Source: Isoetes taiwanensis (lineage: Eukaryota; Streptophyta; Lycopodiopsida; Isoetales; Isoetaceae). Taken from it: a DNA stretch of 64,000 nucleotides. The notes under the pieces were generated by a model. That model had not been told where the DNA came from and ran no database searches. It saw only the letters and a program-made list of their open reading frames with translations. The stretch lies in NCBI GenBank assembly GCA_021234155.1, contig JAJEKV010000059.1, positions 188,001 through 252,000 of the forward strand, in the 5' to 3' direction. Positions 44,180-53,819 of this stretch are shown here, piece by piece. The position numbers were made by a program, and so were the translations under genes. The number at the start of each line of letters is the position of its first letter. The first letter of the stretch is position 1.

Positions 44180-46320
44180 GTTACTGGGCCTCAATCAGAT
44201 CCTGCATTGTGAGATCTGTAACTCTTCTTCTTCCAAGTACGTTCAAGACTTCATCAAGTGTTTCTGCTGAATAGTTGGTGTAATCCAGCAACACTAAAAC
44301 ATGAGCTTTCGTTTACGCTCCCACTTATGATCTGATTCATAAAGTATTGTCTCAGTTGCCGCGGTCTCCATGCATCGGCCTGCCGAGCACTTTTTAATGG
44401 CTGAAGCATGGATCATTTCTGCTTTAGTTGGATGAACATATCCTCTTCCTCAAGCACGGGAGAGCTGAGAACTCATCCTCGAGAATCATACACCACCCCA
44501 GAACCCGTCGGCACGGCTGCACTCTGTTAAGTCTCGGCGCATGCTGTGTAAACAACATCATCTGTAAAACAACATCTACTACAAAGAAAGGCAACCGCCT
44601 ATCACCGCCTTGGCTTCTAATTCTTTAAGCCCATCGGGGAATTAACCTATGTTTTAAGCCTAGAATACCTCGGAATTCATGGGTCCTCGGCTCCTCTAAT
44701 ATCCGCCTCGATTTCTGGTTTATTTGCTCCGATTATAGGTCCTACCGGATCTGTCGCATTTGAACTGGTGAAATTGTTTGTGCTCGTGTTCTCCTTCATT
44801 TTCTTCCGCCATAGCTGGATTGTCATAAGCCAATGTCCGCATGCAAAACTAGATTTATGGTTTTCCCCAATGCTTCTGCGCGGACCCGACTTTTTGAATG
44901 ATTGACCTTGCATTTGATGTGACAGATTTCCAATGATTCTACGTCCCATTCGTCCATCCATCCTTAATGTAATTTTTTTGTGTGTCACTTTCACCCTGTC
45001 AATTAAACAGTGAGATTTCTATTAAACATAGCATATATTACAGACATTCATCTTACACCTCGTTATTCACCACACTAGGCACCACATAGAATATATTACT
45101 GACATTTATTTCACATCATATTTTTAACCACACTAGGCACCACACTAGGCACCACACTTATCGGCACCACACTGGGCACCACACTAGACACCACACCATG
45201 TTATTCACCACACTAGGGACCACATAGCATATATTACAAACATTTATTTTACACCATGTTATTCACCACACTAGGCACCACAAAGCGTATATTTAGAGCA
45301 TTTATTTTACACCATATTTTTCACCACACTAGGCACCACATAGCATATATTACAACATGTATTTTACACCATGTTATTCACCACACTAGGCACCACAAAG
45401 CATATATTGACGGGCATTTATTTCACACCACGTGCCTCACCACACTAGGCAACACATATCATATATCACAAAGCATTAATAGGCACCACACACCACAAGC
45501 AATCACTAACCACAAGAACCACATATCACAAGCAATCACTAACCACATACCACATTAACAATAAAAAATGTGGTGAAGATGAAGAAATGAAATAACCTGT
45601 GATTCTTCCAGATAGTGAGTGGCATGATCCTCTCTTACATTTCGTTCCAATCTTCTGAACTTAACATCCTTTGCATTTGGAGACCCTCTTTGTTTTTCGG
45701 TCCAAAATTGCTGCACAAGTTCTATGTAGGGTGGGAATTGCATCTGCTCTTCTAACTCTTTTGTACAAAACCCATTTTCCCCTTTGCAATCTATCTCTTC
45801 CCTCTTCAATTTTGCTTTGGTAAGATTCCTAGGATGAACACCCAGCAGTTTACCAAAACCCCAGAAAGCGGGGATTAGCACTTTTCGGTATTAATGCTTC
45901 CTCTTACGGCCATAGCAAGGCAACTACTCTTGGCTGCTAAAACTGTCATTGCTGTTAGACTTCTTCACAAGTTGAATGGAAGCCACGAGGGTTGTTGACC
46001 ACAATGCTCTTGGCTTGCAAATCTTTCACTCTTCTTCGCCAAAGTCTGTTGTCCATTGTGTCATCCTGCAGATAATCTAGTAAAACCTCTTTCTTATCAT
46101 TTGTTAGACAAGCCTTTAGTGGTGCTATGAAATGAAGATAACAATTTTAATACCATCCGGACGCTTTGGTAGAGGCGTTCTGGTGGATCCTCCCTCCGGC
46201 TACATTTGCAATTTTTGCTAATTCTTCTTTAGCTTCCCCTTTGTCTTTTCCTTTGGCGTCTTTTATGATCCCGTTCTTGTTACGGAGTTCTCTTTCTCTT
46301 ACCCGTAGCGCATTTGCTTC
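44180..46320 (-). pseudogene. Gene Y: decayed multi-exon gene of unknown family
   Basis: Coding-like blocks line up on the minus strand. 46,320-46,150: Arg/Lys/Glu-rich (EANALRVRERELRNKNG, then GEAKEELAKIANVAGG). 46,140-45,960: KKEVLLDYLQDDTMDNRLW, NNPRGFHSTCEEV. 45,960-45,890 in another phase: TVLAAKSSCLAMAVRGSIN. 45,880-45,605 in a third phase: LIPAFWGFGKLLGVHPRN to DHATHYLEES, with a GT donor. 44,994-44,680: a possible exon. 44,470-44,185: ASAIKKCSAGRCMETAATE, then after a phase change LLDYTNYSAETLDEVLNV and VTDLTMQDLIEAQ, stop. Phase changes without long gaps indicate frameshift decay. An intron carries a CACCAC array. No known family was recognised. Confidence 0.45.
45060..45545 (+). repeat. 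CACCACACTAGGCACCACA tandem repeats (about 60 bp)
   Basis: Six or so units of about 60 bp: CACCACACTAGGCACCAC(A), ATAGCATATATTAC, CATTTATTTTACACCATG. They lie in an intron-like gap of minus-strand gene Y and read GTGGTG in its sense direction, like the array in gene X. Confidence 0.85.
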
Positions 46321-46631
46321 CAAATTAAATGATTGAAGGCATGAACGGATTGATCCACAACGGATTAAAGCGCCATAGCCGCGGTGCTTCGAGGAAAGGC
46401 GGGTGGGTCGTGGGGTTTAGAAATCGGTTCGGTGGAGATTGGAATGGGGCCGGGTGGCGTAGGAAATTGGAATGGGACGGGTGGCGAGGGAATCGGGTTG
46501 TTGCAGATTCAGAAATGATTGAATCCGGGCAGTACATGCACTAGGCGCCAAACAAACATTTAAAATCGCACCACAAATTTGATATCTCCCACCACATTTT
46601 TAGGAGGACAGGGGGGACACCCAGGGTGTTC

Positions 46632-46960
46632 CACTACAACATGCTTTCACCCACATCCTCGTCCATTCTTTTATCATTACAAGCAGAGTTGAGCCTGATG
46701 TGCTTGTTTCGAATTGTATCATCAACATGTACTGCAACTGTGGGAGTATTGAGGATGTGCGCAGGACCTTTAAACAAAGCCCTCAACATGATGTGGCATC
46801 ATGGAGTATACTGATGGCATCATGCATTCAACATGACTCTGATGAGGAGGCTATTCAACTCTTCAGACAAATGCAAGAAAGTGGCATGGAACCTAACAGA
46901 TCAACTTTTGTGACTGTACTCAATGAAAATCTCGGGGCTAGGGTTATCCACGACAGATAG
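46632..46960 (+). pseudogene. PLS-class PPR fragment
   Basis: The frame reads AFTHILVHSFIITSRVEPDV, then NCIINMYCNCGSIEDVRRTF, HDVASWSILMASCIQHD, EAIQLFRQMQESGMEPN and STFVTVLN. This is about two and a half PPR units of the PLS type (L and S motifs). It has no start and no E/DYW end. It is followed after about 200 bp of non-PPR sequence by a P-class PPR fragment, so this is a junction of different sources. Confidence 0.8.
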
Positions 46961-47169
46961 AATGGGCGAAGCATTCAAAAGGGAGTCGGACCCCTGCTAA
47001 AAATGAAGGAGCTGATGACTTCCGGCATTATTTGTAACCCATATGACCGAAGTGTTGTGTTTATGCCTGGAAAGCCAACCGAATGGAAATGGTGGAGCGA
47101 AGCAAGCAATTTGAGCATAAGAACTAGAGCCACTTCTAAAAATATTTCATGCGGTCTTTGCTAATAGAA

Positions 47170-47629
47170 AGGACTTTCAATCGGGTTGTAATTCTTGGCA
47201 GCGAGAAGTACAAGCCAATGAGATGCTTGACATCATTTGCAGTGTCGAAAATCCGCAATATGTTGGAGACTTACTTGAAGGTTGTGAAGGTATTCTTACT
47301 CAGCCTGTTGTGTGTCATGTTTTAAAGTGTCTTCACGATAAAGACGTGGCTCTGGAATTTCAAATCAAGTAGTCAGTCAATAGCATGTTCTATGTTTGAA
47401 CGGATGAAACAAGTTGGCTGTGCACCTAGTAGCTTTATTTTTGGGATTTTGATTTGCGGTTTTTCAAAAGCTGGTGACATAGAACAAGCTTTTGGGCTTT
47501 TTGAAGAAATGAGAAAGGAGGGTCTCCAGCCAAATGTTAAAGCATATAACATCATCATTGATATGCTCTGCAAAGCTCAAAGAGTGAATGATGCATATAA
47601 AATATTTCTAGAAATGAGAGTTGGGAAAA
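47170..47629 (+). pseudogene. P-class PPR fragment
   Basis: An N-terminal-like piece (DLLEGCEGILTQPVVCHVL, LHDKDVALEF) is followed after a stop and phase change by canonical 35-residue units: MFERMKQVGCAPSSFIFG, GFSKAGDIEQAFGLFEEMRK, LQPNVKAYNIIIDMLCKAQR, NDAYKIFLEM. P-class proteins stabilise or process organellar RNAs. The last unit runs without a stop into the TRM-like segment at about 47,625. Confidence 0.8.
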
Positions 47630-49587
47630 GAGAGTTGGGAAAAGAAAAAGTAGATGTTGAACAGGCCAATGTGTGCTGTAAATTGAGAAAAGGAGAGCTG
47701 GATCCTTTTGATGGATTAGCTATTGAATTCTTTTTTGAGAAGCATGGAGAGACCATCAAATTAAGAGACTTATCAAAGCTCCAGATTGCCATATTGGACA
47801 CTCCAAATAACTTGGACAATTGTCTTTGCAAAGCGAGTAATTTCGTGAATGATGATATTGGGGAAAAGACCAAAGATTCATGTCTTTACAAGGACACATC
47901 ATTCTGCGATGAGGATCTGCAGGAAAAGTTCATATCTTTTATATGTAGAGGATCAGATATAGAAGACCCAGAGAATCAGCCTTCTACAGATGATATAAGT
48001 TTAAGTTCTGATCAGCCTCAGGTGTGCACAACTTTCTATAACACACATGTTGTAGATTGCTAAATGTAATCTTCCCTTTTTCAGCCTTTTGATACATGGG
48101 ATTATGAGGAAATCAAATTCTCAGAAACTAACACGGATCTCAGGCTCAGCTTCCATCGTAAAGAAGAAGGGCAGCCTAGCCCAGTGTCTGTTTTGGAACC
48201 ACCGTTTGAAGACGATTCAAATGAGTCATTACAAATTATGGACGACCAAGGTGAGTGCTTCATTTCTTCCATGGTTAAATTAAGTGTTGTGCAAGCATAT
48301 TTCATGTTGTCTAGCTGATCGTTAGTTGATTTACATTTATCACACCTTGATCATGATCAATATTAGATGCATTGTTTCATTGTGACTCTGTGTATGAGTG
48401 ATTCGAATTTCTGTGTTTACAGATGATTTTCCCGTTTATCTATGCAAATGGAGGACATTCCCACAAAAGCAACTCCATTTGAATCCATTCAAACTGAGCA
48501 AATCATGGATGTTATCATTGATATCACTAGAATGCGGCATCTAGACCCAGTGTCGTTTGGTATAGATGAGAAGTTTTCAGAATAATCTCGTGATGAAGAT
48601 GAAAGTCTTGTAGAAGACATATTTTCAAGGGCTTGTTCCTTTGGAGGTAATGTAGAGTGGTACTCAGAGGACTTGCCAATTGACCCTTTGATTTTGGAAA
48701 GGACCAACATCTGTAGGGAAAGCAATTCATGGTTGTTATCGTGGAAGTTGCAAAGAGCAGCAAAACAGAACTCCAAGTTGCTGTTTGACCGCGTCAATGA
48801 AATTTTTAATGAAAAACCATGGTGTTGCAACAAGGTAGTTTCCCTTGTTGGACATGGACTCTTTTTGACAATGCGAGCAATCTGTTGACTAATTTTCTTA
48901 GTGAAGGAGGCTTTAGCAACATGTCCGTTGCAGAGGGTGCAGTGTCTGATTTGTTTGCAAGACCTTTGTTTTTTGCCCTGTACGATTGGTTTATTGAGGT
49001 GAGTTGTTAAATTAATCGAGCCTCGTTTATGGCATGTGGGAAATTGCAGATAGTACCCGAGAAGAAATTAACCACTTCAAATTTTGAATACATTAATCTG
49101 TAACACAAAATGGTGGTGCTCAAGTTTATAATACATTATTTGGGAACAGAAAGGATGGCAAGAGTATAGGTAAAGAGAATAAGCCTGATCACTCCAAGCA
49201 AGGGGAAACTTCAGTTGTGAAATCATTTTTGAAACGGAAGAGAGGAGCATTAGATCTTTCTAGCAAAGGTTCTATGGTTCAGAAAGATCAAGTCAATTTG
49301 AAAAAACCACTTGAACAGAAAAGATAGTTTTAACATCTACAGGGAAAGCAATTTATGGTTGTTATCGCGGAAGTCGCAAAGAGTAGAAAACAAAACTCCA
49401 AGTTGCTATGAAAAGCCATGGTGTTGCAACAAGGTGGTTTCCCTTGTTGGACATTCTCAATTGTTGTGGTTGCCCTCTAGGAAACAGATGATGGAAGAAG
49501 TTCTCAAGCAATTAAGTGACTGGAAGTCATCATCTGCTTTGTATATAGAAGACCATACCATGATAGGCCAGGAAACTGCCAACTGAT
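47630..49587 (+). pseudogene. TRM/LONGIFOLIA-like (DUF4378) fragment, broken
   Basis: Exon-like pieces have good splice sites: to 48,021 (CAG, then GTGTGC), 48,085-48,250 (then GTGAGT), and 48,423 onward. The second holds QPSPVSVLEPPFEDDSNES, the conserved SPVSVLE motif of the TRM family. The third gives DIPTKATPFESIQTEQIMD, then a TAA at 48,583-48,585, then EDLPIDPLILE and SKLLFDRVNEIFNE, the DUF4378 signature. TRM proteins recruit TON1 and PP2A to cortical microtubules. One base seems missing at about 48,433. A second, shortened copy of the DUF4378 part follows at 49,335-49,587. The N-terminal exon is read in one frame with the PPR units upstream, giving a chimeric 223-codon ORF (47,392-48,063). 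Confidence 0.75.
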
Positions 49588-50090
49588 GTTAGGCATCAAC
49601 TACAAACAAGTATCTATGTATGATTGGCAATGTTCTTTTCTTGGAATTGACTAGATGTGATTTTTCAGCTGAGATATGCTAGAAACTGTGTAAAGAACTG
49701 CCATGCTAAATGGTTTTCTTCTTGCCCTGTCGACTGGGATGAACTGTCAGCCATTTTTTATTGGAGACAACATTTCTCAATTCCTATAATTAAATTCATT
49801 CACTTTCCACTATTGCCAAAGTAATACATTCAAATTTGAATGCCTAAATTCATTCACTTTCCACTATTGCCAAAGTAATACATTCAAATTTGAATGGCTA
49901 TTTATAATGGCTAACATTTCAACAAATGAATTAGATATTAATTTTGCTAGATTTATTTTTGTCATCTCTTAGAAGTTTACACATGAAAATGACTCCAATG
50001 CTCCATGCTCAATGTTTTAAAATAGCAATTTCGATTGATCGTAAACACATAACTTTCAAGTATGATTTAAGCCACCTCAACCTCTGGCCA
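49588..50090. other. No gene; 56-bp type tandem duplication
   Basis: About 49,785-49,896 contains two copies of CCTAAATTCATTCACTTTCC...CAAATTTGAATG. The rest is AT-rich with nothing recognised. Confidence 0.5.
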
Positions 50091-50124
50091 TAGAGGGCAA
50101 CCCTCCGTGCGCAGCACCTTGTTT
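50091..50124 (-). repeat. 34-bp segment, inverted copy of 15,092-15,125
   Basis: Exact reverse complement of 15,092-15,125, starting TAGAGGGCAACCCTCC on the + strand. Confidence 0.8.
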
Positions 50125-51360
50125 CTTTAATTTATAATTTTTTGCTTTGTAACAAGCGGCCTTTTTCTGCCCTTTGGAGCCCCTGCTACAACGACATCCC
50201 ATTCATACTCCTTGAGCAGGTGATCCTGCAGCCTCTGCTTTTTGGTAGAAGACTATACACAACCATGAAATAGACAAACATGCTTAGCCTTTTTTCTGCT
50301 CTAGTAATACCTGCATTCGCAAGCTGCCTCGTCGATCTCAAGTCCTCCTCTGAGTAGGCTGCTACCACTTTAGAAGGTATGGGTTTCCCCCGGGCTAGGC
50401 TAACCCTCTCTGTCCGCTTGATCTTCTTAATCTCCCTCAAGGAGCTCGGATGCAAAGGAGTTAACTATTTTTCCTCCTTGGCCTTGGCCTTGGCCTTGGC
50501 TTTCACAACCCGGGCTGCTTGCATCATCTCCTTCTACTCTGGAAATAACTCCCCTTCACTACCATGATCCTCTTCCACAATATGATCTCTCTTCTTCCTC
50601 AGGAATTGTCCAAACCTCATACAACTTAGCAGTTTTTGTACTAGTCCAGAACTGCATTCTTCATATTTTCTAGCACAAAGGGGTCCAAACCTCGCTAAAA
50701 TCAAAAGCAAATGGTTTTTTATGATAAAACATATTGATTTGTATGTTCCCAAGTTTTGTTCACTATTATATGACATTAGATGAAGTCGCCATATCCAATT
50801 TTGCTCAAAAGAGTTGTTTGAGGGTATGCATTATTTCTCTCTTACTATTATAAGTTTTGGCCTAATTCTTGTGGTCATAAGTTGTTGACTCTAAGAGCTA
50901 TAGTTTGATGTTTGTTTGAAGCATTCATAAGTTATAATGATTTCAATGTTGACTAAAGAATCTCTTATATAGAATTCAGGAAAAAAAATAAGCTAGTGTT
51001 ATTATAACACTAGTGTTGTCCACTAGACCATCCGTGGTCCATGGACTAGAATTGATCCATCGTACCTCTGCTACTTAAACACATATATCTAGAGAGGAAC
51101 TTCTCCATTTTGCAATCTACCACCACCTTTTGAACCTTTTGATCTAGAATAATTTTATGACCAATGGATTCAACCATATCTTGTGGTAATTGTCCAAACC
51201 TCATACAACTTAGCAGTTTTTGTACTAGTCCAGAACTGCATTCTTCATATTTTCTAGCACAAAGGGGTCCAAACCTCGCTAAAATCAAAAGCAAATGGTT
51301 TTTTATGATAAAACATATTGATTTGTATGTTCCCAAGTTTTTTTCACTATTATATGACAT
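50125..51360 (-). pseudogene. Unassigned gene fragment, partly duplicated
   Basis: Minus-strand blocks look coding. 51,360-51,046 is open for 104 codons (KYEECSSGLVQKLLSCMRFG, then MVESIGHKIILDQKVQKVVV). 50,600-50,315 has KRDHIVEEDHGSEGELFPE, a stop, MMQAARVVKAKAKAKAK and GKPIPSKVVAAYSEEDLRST, with a GTATTAC donor. 50,255-50,125 has QRLQDHLLKEYEWDVVVAGA, then KGRKRPLVTKQKIIN and a stop. Lysine-rich, perhaps nuclear. No family was recognised. Internal stops and a 387-bp duplication covering the N-terminal block indicate decay. Confidence 0.4.
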
Positions 51361-51573
51361 TAGATGAAGTCGCCATATCCAATTTTGCTCAAAAGAGTTG
51401 TTTGAGGGTATGCATTATTTCTCTCTTATATTATAAGTTTTGGCCTAATTCTTGTGGTCATAAGTTGTTGACTCTAAGAGCTATAGTTTGATGTTTGTTT
51501 GAAGCATTCATAAGTTATAATGATTTCAATGTTGACTAAAGAATCTCTTATATAGAATTCAGGACAAAAAATA
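50604..51573. repeat. Direct repeat, about 387 bp, twice
   Basis: 50,604-50,990 and 51,188-51,573 are nearly identical direct copies (both start AATTGTCCAAACCTCATAC, both end near AGAATTCAGGA). They are separated by 197 bp of different sequence. They lack LTR-type ends, a primer site or a target duplication, so a segmental duplication is likelier than a tiny LTR element. Confidence 0.9.
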
Positions 51574-52549
51574 AATCTAAAATGATTTAATAAAACTCGT
51601 ATATCATCTTTAAAAGGGTAATAAAAGATGCATGCTATGCACTACACTTATATCTATGTAGATTATAATTTTATCAACCTGTATGTAGCAGTTAATCATG
51701 CATTCTCTAAATTTGGTTGTGTTTGTTACCACACGATATTGGAGTTTAAGTATGCTAATTGTACATATAGTTCATCTTTTAGAAAATGCTATATTTTTCA
51801 TGAATGCAAGACTTCATTGGCAACATAGATGTCAAATTTGATGTGAAAGTGACATAGTAGTTGTAAGATTTAAATATAAATATCCATGGACCATTAATGG
51901 TCAATACTTAGACTTGTCAAAATTTGAATCATTTAATCACGATAACACTCTTTTTCATCTCACATATAATAATACATGTGCATAGAGGTTCTTGATGTCA
52001 TATATTGCAAAAAACACAAAGAAACCTACTTTTCTTTTGCTATCATAAACTTATTACTATGTTTGTTGCGAGAAGTATTGTAGGTTAAGTATGATAATAG
52101 TGCATGTAGATCATCTTTCATGATGAGCTATATTTTTTTTTATAGATGCAAGCCTTCCTTGGTAATATAGATCTCTAATTTCATATTAAAATAATTATTG
52201 GTCCACAGAAGACAGAAAACAGTTTTGACCCTGTCATGTTCGATGAACCCTATCTTCCTTTTCATACCTTAGAACGAGGTGCAATTTTTTTATGTTGTAC
52301 TCTCTAACTCGCATAGAAAAATAAGAAAATACTGAAAAAATAAAAAAAAATCATTTCATTAAGACAGTTTTAACTTATGTAATTATAAGTTTTGGCATGA
52401 CCCTCTTGGATTCACCTAAGCGTAACTTCCAAGAATGGAGGTAGATAGATTTTTAGATATTTTTTATATGGAATATGACTGCTATATATGAACTTCTAGG
52501 AAGGGTTTTATTGAATTTTGAGCCATTGATTTTATATGAATTTTAATGT
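51574..52549. other. AT-rich, no gene recognised
   Basis: One 66-codon frame at 51,628-51,828 has no recognisable motif. A weak duplication (ATGTAGAT...CATCTTT...GCTATATTTTT...ATGCAAG) is visible between 51,770-51,830 and 52,100-52,170. Confidence 0.45.
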
Positions 52550-52557
52550 GAACAGTG

Positions 52558-53194
52558 CAGGGATAGATTCTGTACGTACATAATTATTTTTCTGGACGTA
52601 TAAAAGTCCAAAAATACGTACTTTTAGGTAAAAAAAACATATTTTTCGTACTTTTTCCTCGCCATCCGGAAAAAAAAAAAATTTTTGCATAAGCGAAATC
52701 TTCAGTTTCGTTTACGCGAAACTTTTTTCGCGTAAGCGCTCAGTTTTGCTTACGTGAAAATTTTCGGGTAAGCGAAACAGAGGTTTCGCTTAGACGAAAA
52801 TTCATTTTTTTTTTTTTCGGATTTTGTTTTCCGCGTAAGCGAAAAAGCTATTTCGCTTACGCGAAAAAAAAAATAAAATTATTTATTTATATTTTTGGAA
52901 TTTTCTCGTAATGTTTTTGAATTTTTGTGTAAGCGAAACCACTGTTTTGCTTACGCAAAAACAATTTCGCGTAAGCGAAAATGCGTAAGCGAAACTTTTT
53001 TTTTTTTATTAATTTCACGAAAGCGAAGTTTCGCTTACGCGAGAAAAGTTTCGCGTAAGTGATTATGGGAAAAATTTCCGACGTCGGAATTTTTTTTTGC
53101 CATACTTTTGACGTATTATACTTTAAATTTGTGCCGTATCATTTGAATAATACGTATTGAGTATACAACGTATACAATAGTGACCCTATCCCTG
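52558..53194. mobile_element. Non-autonomous hAT element, 637 bp
   Basis: The 8-bp direct duplication GAACAGTG lies at 52,550-52,557 and 53,195-53,202. The termini are inverted: CAGGGATAG at left, CTATCCCTG at right. An 8-bp duplication with CAGGG-type ends is diagnostic of the hAT superfamily. The interior has no transposase and is dominated by GCGTAAGCGAAA motifs in both orientations. The target matches the edges exactly, so the element is fairly young. Confidence 0.92.
52690..53060. repeat. Array of TTTCGCTTACGCGAAA-type half-sites inside the hAT element
   Basis: About thirteen copies of GCGTAAGCGAAA or its complement TTTCGCTTACGC, often paired head to head (for example about 52,834-52,867). 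hAT transposases bind short subterminal repeats, so these are plausible binding sites. That is an inference from family biology. Confidence 0.85.
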
Positions 53195-53354
53195 GAACAG
53201 TGCAAATGCACTATTTTTGGTCCGCCGCCTGATAACTCTAGTGATAAGCCTAAGCTTGTTGCTAATGAGGACTATGTCACTTTCTAACAAATAAAGGCTT
53301 TGGTTGCACTTAAAAATTTAATAGTTGTATTGATCTAAAACAATTTATGTTGTG

Positions 53355-53526
53355 ATAGCCTTAGTGAAGGCCAGAAATACCATGTCACTCATGGCTAGTT
53401 GGCTAGAAATACAAAGTAGCTGGCCAGAAATGCCAAGTATATGGCTAGAAATACCAGGTATATGGCCAGAAATATCAGGTATTTGGCTAGAAATACCAAG
53501 TATTTGGCCATAAATACAAGGTAGCC
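53355..53526 (-). repeat. 22-bp tandem repeat in a truncated gene
   Basis: Seven or so units of TGGCTAGAAATACCAAGTAT type. On the minus strand they stay in frame with the preceding coding sequence and encode repeated YLVFLAK/YLIFLAI-like heptapeptides. Confidence 0.85.
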
Positions 53527-53778
53527 CACGCTCACCATAGCTGTGCTGAAAAATGTAGAAATAACATTCTTGTGATATTTCTCATCGACGAATATTGTGG
53601 AATTTGGTGGAAGAGGATAGCCGGACTTGATGGTGCCATTACTAATGGCAAGACTACCTGCAATATTCTCAGCAGAGAGAGGCTGAAGGAAAGGCTGGTT
53701 GGCAGGCTCACGCCGAAACAATTCCTTGTTACATCGTGCTTGCTTTGGAGTCAACAGCATGATAGAAGCCATTTGCAA
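53527..53778 (-). pseudogene. Truncated paralogue of the 260-codon gene
   Basis: The minus-strand translation begins MASIMLLTPKQARCNKELF and continues through YPLPPNSTIFVDEKYHKN to VISTFFSTAMVSVGY. The intact gene at 55,541 has the matching LLTAEQARRNLELL, YPPPSNVETFQNPKLHAD and VLSTFLATAMASVNY in the same order and spacing. Only the first 80-85 codons remain; the rest is replaced by an in-frame 22-bp repeat. The two copies are divergent (head to head), about 1.76 kb apart. This looks like an inverted duplication in which one copy was truncated. Whether the residual 127-codon frame is expressed is unknown. Confidence 0.8.
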
Positions 53779-53819
53779 CTCGTAATGCTAGAAAAGGTCG
53801 CTGAAACGATCTTATGAGA

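Noticed and set aside
45256-45558. His/Thr-rich 100-codon ORF on +
   Set aside because: Translation of the CACCAC tandem repeat.
50604-51573. Tiny LTR retrotransposon (two 387-bp LTRs)
   Set aside because: No primer site, purine tract, target duplication or TG...CA ends; the spacer is only 197 bp.
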